From: G020354085 sp964629975
GTDB taxonomy: Bacteria > Pseudomonadota > Gammaproteobacteria > Acidiferrobacterales > Sulfurifustaceae
NCBI GenBank assembly: GCA_964629975.1
Contig: CAZVUN010000023.1
Span: forward strand, 1-32,948
Direction: 5' to 3'
Length of the DNA stretch: 32,948 nt
The translations under genes and the position numbers were made by a program. The notes beneath the pieces are model-generated. The model had not been told where the DNA came from. It worked only from the letters and a program-made list of their open reading frames with translations, and searched no databases. Positions within the stretch are counted from its first letter, which is position 1. Every line of letters begins with the position of its first letter. Positions 6,687 to 15,071 of the stretch are shown here, one piece after another.

Positions 6687-7649
6687 ATGAAACGCGAGAC
6701 CACAGCCACCACCCTGGACGCCGCGCTCGCGCAGCGCGCACGGCCACGCAGCTTGCGGATGCTCGCGCGTGAGTATTACGAACTGACCAAGCCGCGTGTG
6801 GTGGCGCTGATCGTGTTCACCGCCGTGGTCGGCATGTTTCTGTCGAGCCCGGGTGCGCTGCCGCTCGGCGTGTTCATTGCCGCTACCGTCGGTATCGCGC
6901 TCGCCGCCGGCTCCGCCGCCGCCATCAACCAGGTCATCGACCAGCGCGCCGATTCGGTCATGGCGCGCACGCGTTGGCGCCCCTTGCCGACCGGGCAGCT
7001 CACGGCGCTCGAGGCGATCAGCTTTGCGGTCATCGTCGGCGCGCTCGGGATGGCGGTCCTGATGGTGTTCGTCAACACCCTCACCGCGGTGCTGACCTTC
7101 GCCTCGCTCATCGGCTACTCGATCGTCTACACCGTGTGGCTCAAGCACGCCACGCCGCAGAACATCGTCATCGGCGGGGCCGCCGGCGCGGCGCCGCCGG
7201 TGCTCGGCTGGGCCGCCATCACCGGTGAGGTTGCGAGCGACGCACTGCTGCTGTTCCTCATCGTGTTCGTGTGGACGCCGCCGCACTTCTGGGCGCTCGC
7301 GCTGTACCGCGAGAAGGAGTACGCCAAGGTCGGCATCCCGATGCTGCCCGTGACCCACGGCAACGCCTACACGCGTCTGCAGATCCTGCTGTACACGGTG
7401 CTGCTCGCGGCCGTGAGCGTGATGCCGTTCGCCACGCGCATGAGTGGCTGGCTGTACCTGCTCGGCGCGCTCGTGCTCAATGCCGGCTTCCTCTATTACG
7501 CCTGGCGCCTGTACCGGCGCTACAGCGATCAGCTCGCGCGCAAGACCTTCAGCTATTCGATCCAGTACCTGGCGCTGCTGTTTGCGCTGCTGCTGATCGA
7601 CCACTACCGCGTCTACATCCACGGCGCCCTGCAATCCGCGCTGTACTGA
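6687..7649 (+). CDS. ctaB: Protoheme IX farnesyltransferase (heme O synthase)
   Basis: UbiA-superfamily prenyltransferase (320 aa) that attaches farnesyl to heme B to give heme O, the substrate of CtaA. The first Asp-rich motif is intact: N81, D85 and D89 followed by RTRWRPL (94-100). The second conserved block YREKEYAKVGIPMLPV carries charged residues facing the diphosphate. Hydrophobic helices fill the rest, as expected. The ATG at 6687 has GGAAGAGA upstream (6677-6684); an N-terminal extension of about 27 polar residues precedes the conserved YELTKPRVV start. It lies 26 bases after ctaA, and its stop overlaps the next gene as TGATG. Confidence 0.96.
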   Translation: MKRETTATTLDAALAQRARPRSLRMLAREYYELTKPRVVALIVFTAVVGMFLSSPGALPLGVFIAATVGIALAAGSAAAINQVIDQRADSVMARTRWRPLPTGQLTALEAISFAVIVGALGMAVLMVFVNTLTAVLTFASLIGYSIVYTVWLKHATPQNIVIGGAAGAAPPVLGWAAITGEVASDALLLFLIVFVWTPPHFWALALYREKEYAKVGIPMLPVTHGNAYTRLQILLYTVLLAAVSVMPFATRMSGWLYLLGALVLNAGFLYYAWRLYRRYSDQLARKTFSYSIQYLALLFALLLIDHYRVYIHGALQSALY

Positions 7650-8248
7650 TGCCGCGCAACGCGCGCCTCACCGCCGGTGTCGTGCTCCTCGCCAGCCTGT
7701 GGCTGGCCGCCTGCTCGCCCGCACCGAGCTCCTTCAAGGGCACCGACCTCAGTCGGGTCGAGTGGGGCGGGGACTTCGAGCTGACGGCCCACACCGGCGC
7801 GCGGGTCAAGAGCACGGACTATCGCGGCAAGGTGCTGGTGCTGTTCTTCGGTTACACGCACTGCCCGGACATCTGCGCACCCACGCTGGCCAAGCTCGCC
7901 GAGGTCGTGCGTGCCCTCGGGCCGGACGCCGTGCGCGTGCAGGTGGTGATGGTGTCGGTCGACCCGAAGCACGACACCCCGGCGCAGCTGGCCGGCTTCG
8001 TACCCAAGTTTCACCCCTCGTTCGTGGGCCTTACCGGTAGCGAGGCGGAGATCGCGGCCATCGCACGCGACTACAAGGTTGCGTTCCAGGCCAACCCGCA
8101 GTCGAGCGCCGAGCGCACGCTCATCGATCACTTCGGCGGCGTGATGGTCAAGGACGCGCGCGGCAAACTGCGTGTGCACGTCGGCAACGACGCCCCGGTG
8201 GCGGACATCGTGCACGACCTGCGGCTCCTGCTTCAGCGGGGCGCCTGA
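7649..8248 (+). CDS. SCO1/SenC-family copper chaperone lipoprotein
   Basis: A 199-residue SCO protein that delivers copper to the CuA site of subunit II. An N-terminal lipoprotein signal ends in a lipobox LAAC with the acylated Cys at 22, so it is probably membrane-tethered in the periplasm. The copper ligands are complete: C72 and C76 (CPDIC) and H161 (LIDHFGG). The strand MVSVDPKHDTP is also typical. Together with the defective SCO-like protein earlier in the operon this makes two SCO-fold proteins, of which only this one has the full copper site. Its 3' end overlaps the converging CULT gene by 16 bases. Confidence 0.95.
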   Translation: MPRNARLTAGVVLLASLWLAACSPAPSSFKGTDLSRVEWGGDFELTAHTGARVKSTDYRGKVLVLFFGYTHCPDICAPTLAKLAEVVRALGPDAVRVQVVMVSVDPKHDTPAQLAGFVPKFHPSFVGLTGSEAEIAAIARDYKVAFQANPQSSAERTLIDHFGGVMVKDARGKLRVHVGNDAPVADIVHDLRLLLQRGA

Positions 8249-8664
8249 GCGTTGCCGCCTGCGCCGCGGATCGTCAGGCGCGCCAGGATCAGTCCGTAGA
8301 ACGCATCGCCCGGCGACTGGAAGTGCCAGCCGAGGTGCGTCCGGCACTGTCCGCACAGCGCGATGGTCCAGGCGTAACCGGCGAACCAGGTGTGCGCCAA
8401 GGTCGGCGCACCGCTGGTCACGCACCCGGGCGCGGACCCGAAGCAGCCAATGTTAAAACGCACGCCGAGCGGATTGGTGCAGCGGTGTTCGTGGCGGCCT
8501 TGCACCTCGCAGCGCGCGCTTTGCACCGTGATGGGTGCGCCACAGGGGGCGCAGAACAGCCGCTCCGCGCCTGCCGCGCGCGGCAGGCGTTCGCGCGCCG
8601 GTCGTGCCGGCCGTTGCGGCGGCGCTAGCGGATCGAACAGGTACCACGGCAAATGCAGGTGCAT
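8233..8664 (-). CDS. Cereblon-like CULT-domain protein
   Basis: I recognise this 143-residue protein as a stand-alone CULT domain, the fold that binds thalidomide in human cereblon and that also occurs as single-domain bacterial proteins (for example from Magnetospirillum). Zinc ligands are visible as C38xxC41 (LFCAPCG) and C104xxC107 (ALCGQC). The three aromatic-cage tryptophans appear as W93 and W99 (HTWFAGYAW) and W113 (HLGWHF). The NPLGVRF block and the ending FYGLILARL also fit. The first 30 residues are Pro/Arg rich and outside the fold. Start ATG at 8664 follows the FIST stop by 23 bases, so the two are likely cotranscribed. No signal peptide is seen, so it is probably cytoplasmic. Natural ligand unknown. 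Confidence 0.85.
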   Translation of the reverse strand: MHLHLPWYLFDPLAPPQRPARPARERLPRAAGAERLFCAPCGAPITVQSARCEVQGRHEHRCTNPLGVRFNIGCFGSAPGCVTSGAPTLAHTWFAGYAWTIALCGQCRTHLGWHFQSPGDAFYGLILARLTIRGAGGNAQAPR

Positions 8665-8687
8665 GCGCGTCGCCTCGCGCCGGCGCG

Positions 8688-9833
8688 CTACAGGAACAGC
8701 GTCAGCACGCCGGTGTAGCCGTACACACGATTGTGCGAGATCTCGCCGCTGCAGAAGAAACCGGTGAGCGGCACGTCGCCCAGCTCCTGCTGAATGAGCT
8801 TGAGCTCCGCGGAGTTCGCGCCGAACATGTGTTGCCCGCGCCCCATGCACGAGTAGTACACGGCCCCGCGCGCCTGGCCGTTGGCCCGCGCCCGGATGTC
8901 GCGCAACATGCGCAGCAGGTCCTCGCGCGCGCTGCGCGAATCGCGCCGGCAGAACATGATCGGATCGCCGGTCTGCACGTAGTCGCCGATGGCGATGAGC
9001 CCGTTGCGCGTGTCCACGCCGAGCAGATTGCGCACCAGATAGTCCCCGGTGTCGCTGCCGCGGATCGGGCGCGCCACGAAGATGTAGCCGGCCACCCGCG
9101 CCAGGTCGCGCGCCAGCGCCTCACCGATGTCTTCGTTCATGACCTCGAGCGCCGGGCGGTTGTCGATGCGGGCGATCACGTTACCCTGACATTCGCTGAT
9201 CTCGCGCTTCGGGCCGAGCGGCGTGCAGCCCTGGGTGAGGGCGGTAATCACGCCGACCTCGGGCGCGAACAGCGCGCCCGACAGCCCGCCCGAGGTCGGC
9301 GCATCGGCAATCTGCCAGTGCGGGCCGCGCGAGGAGGTGAGCCCCCCGACCAGGAAGCCACCCTCGAGCGTTTCGCTCAACGCCTGCACCAGCTCCATGA
9401 TGCGTGTGTTCTGTGGATCGCCGTGCACCACGCCGAAGCGCGCGCCGCGCTGTCGCGCCCAGGGCGTCACGGCCACGCCGAGCTCGTTGACGCCGTTGCG
9501 TAGCGGCGCAAACACCCGGAAGGAATCGGGCGCGAACTCCCCGAGCAGGACACTGATCGCGCCTTCGTCGTAGTGCTCGTGCCCGTTGGCACACACGCCC
9601 ATGCCGACACTGCCGACCCAGGCGCCGATCCCGGTGCGGTCCTTGAAGAACGCAAGCACCTGCGGCAGCTCCGCCGCGAACGCATCGGTCGCATAGAGAA
9701 AGCCGAGATTCGCGCCCGCCGGGATGTCACCGAGCGCGGCCAGGCAGCGGCTCGCCGCCTGCAGCGAATCCGGGGCAGCGGCATGCGCGGCGCGAAACGG
9801 TGGCAGGGCAGACATGGTGGATGGGTGGGGCAT
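8688..9833 (-). CDS. FIST-domain sensory protein
   Basis: A 381-residue protein with an N-terminal FIST domain (about 25-225) and a C-terminal FIST_C domain (about 230-375). FIST domains are thought to sense small ligands, perhaps amino acids, and occur alone or fused to signalling modules; this one has no output domain. Family-typical stretches include GSVGMGV, GGFLVGGLTSSRG, the ending block AVYYSCMGRGQHMFG, and VPLTGFFCSGEI. Start ATG at 9833 is preceded by GGGGTGAG at good spacing, while the next Met (9815) has no ribosome site. It is divergent from corA and followed by the CULT gene. Pairing with a ligand-binding CULT protein suggests a shared small-molecule theme, which is inference. 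Confidence 0.88.
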   Translation of the reverse strand: MPHPSTMSALPPFRAAHAAAPDSLQAASRCLAALGDIPAGANLGFLYATDAFAAELPQVLAFFKDRTGIGAWVGSVGMGVCANGHEHYDEGAISVLLGEFAPDSFRVFAPLRNGVNELGVAVTPWARQRGARFGVVHGDPQNTRIMELVQALSETLEGGFLVGGLTSSRGPHWQIADAPTSGGLSGALFAPEVGVITALTQGCTPLGPKREISECQGNVIARIDNRPALEVMNEDIGEALARDLARVAGYIFVARPIRGSDTGDYLVRNLLGVDTRNGLIAIGDYVQTGDPIMFCRRDSRSAREDLLRMLRDIRARANGQARGAVYYSCMGRGQHMFGANSAELKLIQQELGDVPLTGFFCSGEISHNRVYGYTGVLTLFL

Positions 9834-9929
9834 CGCTCACCCCAACTATAGCCGAGCGCACGCGCGCTGATCACTTGCCGCGTGTGCGTCTACTGTGCTG
9901 CACTACGCCTCTCGCCCTGCGAGGATCCC

Positions 9930-10991
9930 GTGCGACGACTGGTGAAACCCCGTTCCCGCAAGGCCGGCCTGCCGCCCGGCACGGTCGTGCACATCGGCGA
10001 GAAGCGCGCGGAGACGACGCGCATCGCACTGCTGTGTTACAACGCCGAGACGTACGAGGAGCGCGAGGTGCGCACCATCGAGGAGCTCGCGGGCGTGCGC
10101 GGTCGCGGGGTCACCTGGGTGCACGTCACCGGCGTACACGACGTCGAGCTGCTTGCGCGCCTCGGCGAGCTGTTCGGCCTGCACCCGCTGGTGCGCGAAG
10201 ACATCTCCAACACCGACCAGCGCCCCAAGCTCGAGGACTACGGCGACTATGTCTATATCGTGGTCAAACTGTTACACGACGGTGTCAGCGGGTCGGAGAC
10301 CAGGGCGGAACAGGTGAGCATCGTGCTCGGGGCGGATTTCGTGCTGTCCTTCGAGGAGGCCGAGCCGACTGCCTTCGAGCCCGTGCGCGAGCGCATACGC
10401 CGCGCGCGCGGCCAGATCCGCGCGCTCGGTGCCGACTTCCTCGCCTACGCCCTGCTCGACGCCGTGGTCGATAACTACTTCCTCGTGCTGGAACGCTTCG
10501 GCGAGCGCATCGAGCAGCTGCAGGAGCAGCTGCTGGTCAAGGCCGCGCACAACTCGGAGGTGACGCTGCACCAGATGCGGCGCGAAATGGTGCTGCTGCG
10601 CAAGACGGTGTGGCCGTTGCGCGAGGTGATCGGCACGCTCGAGCGCGGCGGCTCGGCGCTGTTCCGGCGCGACACCTGGGTGTACCTGCGCGATGTGTAT
10701 GATCATGTCATTCACATGATCGATACGCTCGAGACCTTTCACGAGATCCTCACCTACACGCTCGACATCCACTTGCTCAACGCCACCAACCGTCTGAATG
10801 AAGTCATCAAGGTGCTGACGGTGATTGCCACACTGTTCATTCCGCCGACGCTGATCGCCAGCATCTACGGCATGAACTTCCGCCACATGCCGGAGCTCGG
10901 CTGGGTGTGGGGCTATCCGCTGGCGCTGGCGCTGATGCTGGGCGCGGTGGTCGGCATGCTCGTGTATTTCCGGCGCAAGCGCTGGTTCTGA
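9930..10991 (+). CDS. corA: CorA-family magnesium/cobalt transporter
   Basis: A 353-residue CorA-like channel for Mg2+ (and possibly Co2+ or Ni2+) in the inner membrane. It has a large acidic cytoplasmic N-terminal domain, a long helix with many Glu and Arg residues (about 175-290), and two C-terminal membrane helices. The signature GMN that forms the selectivity filter is at 314-316 (IYGMNFRHMPEL). The ending RRKRWF is the usual basic tail. I chose GTG at 9930 because GAGGA (9921-9925) sits at ideal spacing; an ATG at 9882 would add 16 residues unlike the family. The transported ion is not decidable from sequence. Confidence 0.9.
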   Translation: MRRLVKPRSRKAGLPPGTVVHIGEKRAETTRIALLCYNAETYEEREVRTIEELAGVRGRGVTWVHVTGVHDVELLARLGELFGLHPLVREDISNTDQRPKLEDYGDYVYIVVKLLHDGVSGSETRAEQVSIVLGADFVLSFEEAEPTAFEPVRERIRRARGQIRALGADFLAYALLDAVVDNYFLVLERFGERIEQLQEQLLVKAAHNSEVTLHQMRREMVLLRKTVWPLREVIGTLERGGSALFRRDTWVYLRDVYDHVIHMIDTLETFHEILTYTLDIHLLNATNRLNEVIKVLTVIATLFIPPTLIASIYGMNFRHMPELGWVWGYPLALALMLGAVVGMLVYFRRKRWF

Positions 10992-11022
10992 CCGGGCGCA
11001 GGCCGCAACGTCGGGAGCCAAC

Positions 11023-12282
11023 ATGAGCGATGCCGGGGTGCTGGTGGTGGGCGCGGGGCTGGCGGGTCTCAATTGCGCACGCACGCTGCTGCGCCACGGT
11101 CATGGGGTGCGGGTGCTCGAGGCGAGCGACGGGGTGGGCGGACGTTTGCGCACCGACGTGGTTGATGGCTTCCGCCTCGATCGCGGCTTCGCGGTGTTGC
11201 AGACCGCCTACCCCGAGGCGCGCCGCGCGCTCGATCTCGCGGCGCTCGACCTGCGCGCCTTCGTGCCGGGCGCCCTGATTCGCTATGAGGGGCGCTTTCA
11301 CCGCATTGCCGATCCGTGGCGCCGGCCGGGCGCGGCAGCGACGACGCTGTTGTCGCCGATCGGAACGCTCGGGGACAAGTGGCGTCTGGCGCGGTTGCGC
11401 CATGCGCTGGTGCGCGCCGACATCGACACGCTCTACACCCGCCCCGAAACCTCGATCGCCACGTACCTGCGCGCGCGCGGCTTCAGCGAGTCGATCATCG
11501 AGCGCTTCTTTCGCCCGTTCCTTGCCGGGGTGTTCTTCGACCCGGACCTGGAAGCATCCAGCCGCGCCTTTGAGTTCTATTTCCGCGCGTTCGCGGCGGG
11601 CGACACGGCCGTGCCCGCGGCCGGCATGGGCGCGATCGCATCGCAACTCGCGGCCACGCTGCCGCCCGAGACGGTTCGCGTCGGGGCGCGCGTCACGGCG
11701 CTCGCGGAGCGCGGCGTTATCCTCGCGAGCGGCGAACGCCTGGGCGCGGATGCCGTGGTGCTGGCAACCGACGGGGTGACGGCCGCGCGCCTGCTCGGGG
11801 AGCAGCCGTTGCCGGGTGCGCGCGGCACCACCTGTCTGTACTTCGCGGCCGACAGCGCACCGCTCGATGAACCGATCCTCGTGCTCAGCGCGGAACCGCG
11901 CGGGACAGTCAACAGCCTGGTGGTGCCGACGCTGCTGTCACGCGCCTATGCACCGGCCGGCAAGACGCTGATCACGGTGAATGTTCTTGGCATTCCGGGG
12001 CAGAGCGACGCGCTCCTTGCGCAACAGGTGCGTGCGCAACTGCGGGAGTGGTTCGGTGCGGTCGTGGATGGCTGGCAGCATCTCAAGACCTACCGTATTG
12101 TCGATGCCTTGCCGGCGCAGACCCCGCCGCTCGCGAACCCGATGCACTACCTGCCGCGGCGCAGCGAGTGGCTGTACGTGTGCGGTGAATACCGCAACGC
12201 GGCGTCGATCAACTGGGCGTTGTACTCCGGGCGGCGCGCGGCCGAGGTGCTCATCGCCGATCGGGCCGCGCGGCGCGCGTAG
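11023..12282 (+). CDS. FAD-dependent amine-oxidase-like oxidoreductase
   Basis: A 419-residue flavoprotein of the NAD(P)/FAD-binding Rossmann family, close to the protoporphyrinogen oxidase / phytoene desaturase group. The dinucleotide fold is at the N-terminus: GAGLAG at 10-15, E33 for ribose binding (VLEAS), and GGRLRT at 39-44. The C-terminal FAD contact is YVCGEYRNAASINWALYSGR. A GGGAG site lies upstream of the ATG. The substrate is not clear: amine oxidase, carotenoid desaturase-like and protoporphyrinogen oxidase-like roles are all possible, and no neighbour decides. It is 31 bases downstream of corA and convergent with the HerA-like gene. Confidence 0.85.
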   Translation: MSDAGVLVVGAGLAGLNCARTLLRHGHGVRVLEASDGVGGRLRTDVVDGFRLDRGFAVLQTAYPEARRALDLAALDLRAFVPGALIRYEGRFHRIADPWRRPGAAATTLLSPIGTLGDKWRLARLRHALVRADIDTLYTRPETSIATYLRARGFSESIIERFFRPFLAGVFFDPDLEASSRAFEFYFRAFAAGDTAVPAAGMGAIASQLAATLPPETVRVGARVTALAERGVILASGERLGADAVVLATDGVTAARLLGEQPLPGARGTTCLYFAADSAPLDEPILVLSAEPRGTVNSLVVPTLLSRAYAPAGKTLITVNVLGIPGQSDALLAQQVRAQLREWFGAVVDGWQHLKTYRIVDALPAQTPPLANPMHYLPRRSEWLYVCGEYRNAASINWALYSGRRAAEVLIADRAARRA

Positions 12283-12318
12283 CTCGTCGGCGCGGCACCC
12301 GACGGTCGGCCGACGTGG

Positions 12319-13800
12319 TCAGCGCCGCCGCCCGCCACCGAGCAGCGAGCCCAGCACACCGCGCACGATCTGGCGCCCGATCTGGGATCCGACGGCACGC
12401 GCGGCGCTCTTGGCCATGGCCTCGGCGATGCCTTCGCGGCGGCGGCCACGTGCACCGCTGGCGCCACCGAGCAGACTGTCGAGGAGGCCGCCGCCCTCCG
12501 GTTCCTGTTGTGTCTCTGCCGTCGCGGCCGCGGCCCTTTTCTTCAGCACCTCGTAGGCGGATTCGCGGTCGACCGCCTTCTCATACTGGCCCTTGAGCGG
12601 CGAGGCGTCGATGATCGCCTGGCGCTCGGCGGCGCTGAGCGGCCCGATGCGCCCGCGCGGAGGCACGATGAAGGCGCGCTCCACCACGCTCGGGCTGCCC
12701 TTTTCGTCCAGCATCGACACCAGCGCCTCGCCCACCCCCAGCTCGGTGATGACTTGCTCCACCTTGAGCTTGGGGTTGGCGCGGAAGGTCTCGGCCGCGG
12801 CCTTGACCGCCTTCTGGTCGCGCGGGGTGAAGGCGCGCAGCGCGTGCTGCACGCGGTTGCCGAGCTGGCCGAGCACCACGTCGGGAATGTCGAGCGGGTT
12901 CTGCGACACGAAGTACACACCCACACCCTTGGAGCGGATCAGGCGCACCACCTGCTCGATCTTGTCGAGCAGCGCCTTCGGCGCGTCGTCGAACAGCAGG
13001 TGCGCCTCGTCGAAGAAGAACACCAGCTTCGGCTTGTCGCGGTCGCCGACCTCGGGCAGGTTCTCGAACAGCTCGGCCAGCAGCCACAGCAGGAAGGTCG
13101 CGTACAGCTTCGGCGCCTGCATGAGCCGGTCGGCGGCGAGGATGTTGATCATGCCGCGCCCGCCCTCGGTCTGGAGGAGGTCGTCGAGGTTGAGCGCCGG
13201 CTCGCCGAAGAACCGGTCCGCGCCCTGCTGTTCGAGGGCGAGCAGGGCGCGCTGGATCGCGCCGATCGAGGCGGCCGAGATGTTGCCGTAATCGGTGGTG
13301 AACTGCTTGGCGTTGTCGCCGACAAACTGCGCCATGGCGCGCAGGTCCTTGAGATCGAGCAGCAGCCAGCCGTTGTCGTCGGCGATCTTGAACACCAGCG
13401 TGAGCACGCCTTCCTGCGTCTCGTTGAGATTGAGCAGGCGCGCGAGCAGCAGCGGGCCCATCTCCGAGATCGTGGCGCGCACCGGATGGCCCTGCTCACC
13501 GAACAGGTCCCAGAAGGTGACCGGGAATCCCTGGTAGGTGAAGTCCTTGAGCTTGAGTTGCTTCACGCGCTCCTCGACCTTGGGGTTGCCGCCGCCCTTC
13601 TGGCTGACGCCGGCGAGGTCGCCCTTGACGTCGGCCATGAACACCGGCACGCCGATGGCGCTGAACTGCTCGGCCAGCGTTTGCAATGTCACGGTCTTGC
13701 CGGTGCCGGTGGCACCGGCGATCAGCCCGTGGCGGTTGGCCATCCTGGGCAGGAGGCAGATCGGCCCCTTGGCCTGGGCGACATGCAGGGGTTCGGTCAT
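12319..13800 (-). CDS. HerA-like ATPase (DUF853 family)
   Basis: A 493-residue P-loop ATPase of the HerA/FtsK group formerly called DUF853. Walker A is GATGTGKT at 29-36 and Walker B is KLVFFFDEAHLLF with D264 and E265. Other family blocks are FMADVKGDLAG, VYFVSQNPLDIPD, and an arginine-rich Gly/Ala C-terminal tail (about 440-493). Homologues are often annotated as helicases, but the cellular task is not known. Start ATG at 13800 is supported by GAGGA a few bases upstream; the frame is open far upstream but only antisense to other codons of the aminotransferase gene. It follows that aminotransferase by 11 bases, so it is probably its operon partner. Confidence 0.9.
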   Translation of the reverse strand: MTEPLHVAQAKGPICLLPRMANRHGLIAGATGTGKTVTLQTLAEQFSAIGVPVFMADVKGDLAGVSQKGGGNPKVEERVKQLKLKDFTYQGFPVTFWDLFGEQGHPVRATISEMGPLLLARLLNLNETQEGVLTLVFKIADDNGWLLLDLKDLRAMAQFVGDNAKQFTTDYGNISAASIGAIQRALLALEQQGADRFFGEPALNLDDLLQTEGGRGMINILAADRLMQAPKLYATFLLWLLAELFENLPEVGDRDKPKLVFFFDEAHLLFDDAPKALLDKIEQVVRLIRSKGVGVYFVSQNPLDIPDVVLGQLGNRVQHALRAFTPRDQKAVKAAAETFRANPKLKVEQVITELGVGEALVSMLDEKGSPSVVERAFIVPPRGRIGPLSAAERQAIIDASPLKGQYEKAVDRESAYEVLKKRAAAATAETQQEPEGGGLLDSLLGGASGARGRRREGIAEAMAKSAARAVGSQIGRQIVRGVLGSLLGGGRRR

Positions 13801-13811
13801 GGTGTCGGTCC

Positions 13812-14987
13812 TCAGGCGAGCGCCTGGTGCGCAGCGCGTTCTGCCGCGCCCTTGTCGATCGGCAGGCGCATTGCCGCCAGCACCTCTTCGAGCGCGGCCA
13901 GGCAGTAGAGCACGTTCTTCACGTTGCAGCCGTAGCCCATCAGGCCGATGCGCACGATCCTGCCGGCGAGCGCGCCGAGGCCCGCGCCGATCTCGAGGTT
14001 GTACTCCTCGAGCAGCCGCCGGCGCAGTTCCGTCTCGTTGATGCCGTTGGGGACGAGTACCGCGTTGAGCTGTGGCAGGCGCGCGCTCTCGTGCACCAGG
14101 AACCGCAGCCCCATCGCCTCGAGCCCGGCGCGCAGCGCCAGGTGGTGCTTGCGGTGGCGCGCCCAGCTGTTCTCCAGGCCCTCCTCGGTGAGCAGCACCA
14201 GCGCCTCGTGCAGGCCGTAGAGCGGATGGATCGGGGCGGTGTGGTGGTAGGCGCGCTTGCCGCTGCCCCAATAGCCCATCACCAGGTTGAGGTCGAAGAA
14301 CCAGCTCGGCAGGCGGGCCTTGCGGTTCTGGATGGCCTGCACCGCGCGCTCGCTGAAGGTCACCGGCGCCAGCCCCGGCGTGCACGACAGGCACTTTTGC
14401 GAGCCGGAATACACCGCGTCGAGCTGCCATTCATCGACCCGCAATGGCGAGCCGCCGAGGGAGGTGACGGCATCGACGATGGTGAGGCAGTCGTAGCGGC
14501 GCGCGAGCTCCGCCAGCACCCGCGCATCGGATTGCGCGCCGGTCGAGGTCTCGGCCTGCACGAAGGCGAGCAGGCGCGCGTCACGGTGCGCCTTGAGCGC
14601 GTCTTCGACCTGGTTCGGATCGACCGGCTCGCCCCAGGGCGACTCGACCGGCACCGGCACACCGCCGCAGCGCGTGACAACCTCCCGCATGCGCTGCCCG
14701 AACACGCCATTGACGCACACGATCATCTTGTCACCCGGTTCGACCAGATTGACGAAGCAGGTCTCCATGCCCGCCGAGCCCGGCGCCGACACCGGCAGGG
14801 TCAGGGCGTTCTGCGTCTGGAACGCGTACTGCAGCATGGCCTTGATCTCATCCATCATGCCGACGAATACCGGATCGAGATGGCCGATGGTCGGGCGGCT
14901 CATGGCCGCGAGCACGCGCGGATGGACATCCGCGGGACCGGGACCCATGAGGGTGCGGACCGGCGGATTGAACGATTTGAATTGCAT
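13812..14987 (-). CDS. Serine/alanine-glyoxylate aminotransferase family protein
   Basis: Fold type I PLP enzyme (391 aa) of the AGXT/SgaA group, which transfers an amino group from serine or alanine to glyoxylate, giving glycine and hydroxypyruvate or pyruvate. The start region NPPVRTLMGPGPADVHPRVL is diagnostic in style for the family. SAPGSAGME (67-75) is the PLP phosphate loop, D172 (VDAVTSLGG) contacts the pyridine nitrogen, and K198 (SGSQKCLSCTPG) is the Schiff-base lysine. Glycolate oxidase genes nearby (19.6-24.5 kb) supply glyoxylate, which supports this use. Serine versus alanine as donor cannot be told from sequence. A ribosome site AGGGG precedes the ATG at 14987. Confidence 0.92.
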   Translation of the reverse strand: MQFKSFNPPVRTLMGPGPADVHPRVLAAMSRPTIGHLDPVFVGMMDEIKAMLQYAFQTQNALTLPVSAPGSAGMETCFVNLVEPGDKMIVCVNGVFGQRMREVVTRCGGVPVPVESPWGEPVDPNQVEDALKAHRDARLLAFVQAETSTGAQSDARVLAELARRYDCLTIVDAVTSLGGSPLRVDEWQLDAVYSGSQKCLSCTPGLAPVTFSERAVQAIQNRKARLPSWFFDLNLVMGYWGSGKRAYHHTAPIHPLYGLHEALVLLTEEGLENSWARHRKHHLALRAGLEAMGLRFLVHESARLPQLNAVLVPNGINETELRRRLLEEYNLEIGAGLGALAGRIVRIGLMGYGCNVKNVLYCLAALEEVLAAMRLPIDKGAAERAAHQALA

Positions 14988-15036
14988 GACGGGCCCCTGT
15001 GCCTTGTCATTGGAGCGGGCGGATGCGCGCGACGGC

Positions 15037-15066
15037 AGTATAAAGGTGCGGCCCGCCGCCGGCCAA
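15037..15066 (-). promoter_or_regulatory. Candidate promoter of the glyoxylate aminotransferase gene
   Basis: On the minus strand TTGGCC (15061-15066) and TATACT (15037-15042) are separated by 18 bases and lie between the IclR stop and the aminotransferase ATG, giving a leader of roughly 40 bases. The -10 is good and the -35 is half matched. It suggests the aminotransferase and HerA-like gene can be expressed apart from the regulator. Confidence 0.45.
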
Positions 15067-15071
15067 CGCGG

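Noticed and set aside
9845..9850. Minus-strand TATAGT as a -10 for the FIST gene
   Set aside because: It is only about 12 bases from the start codon and a transcript from it would lose the ribosome site.
13801..14430. Upstream extension of the HerA-like ATPase frame
   Set aside because: It lies in another frame of the aminotransferase gene and shows no family likeness; the ATG at 13800 has a ribosome site.
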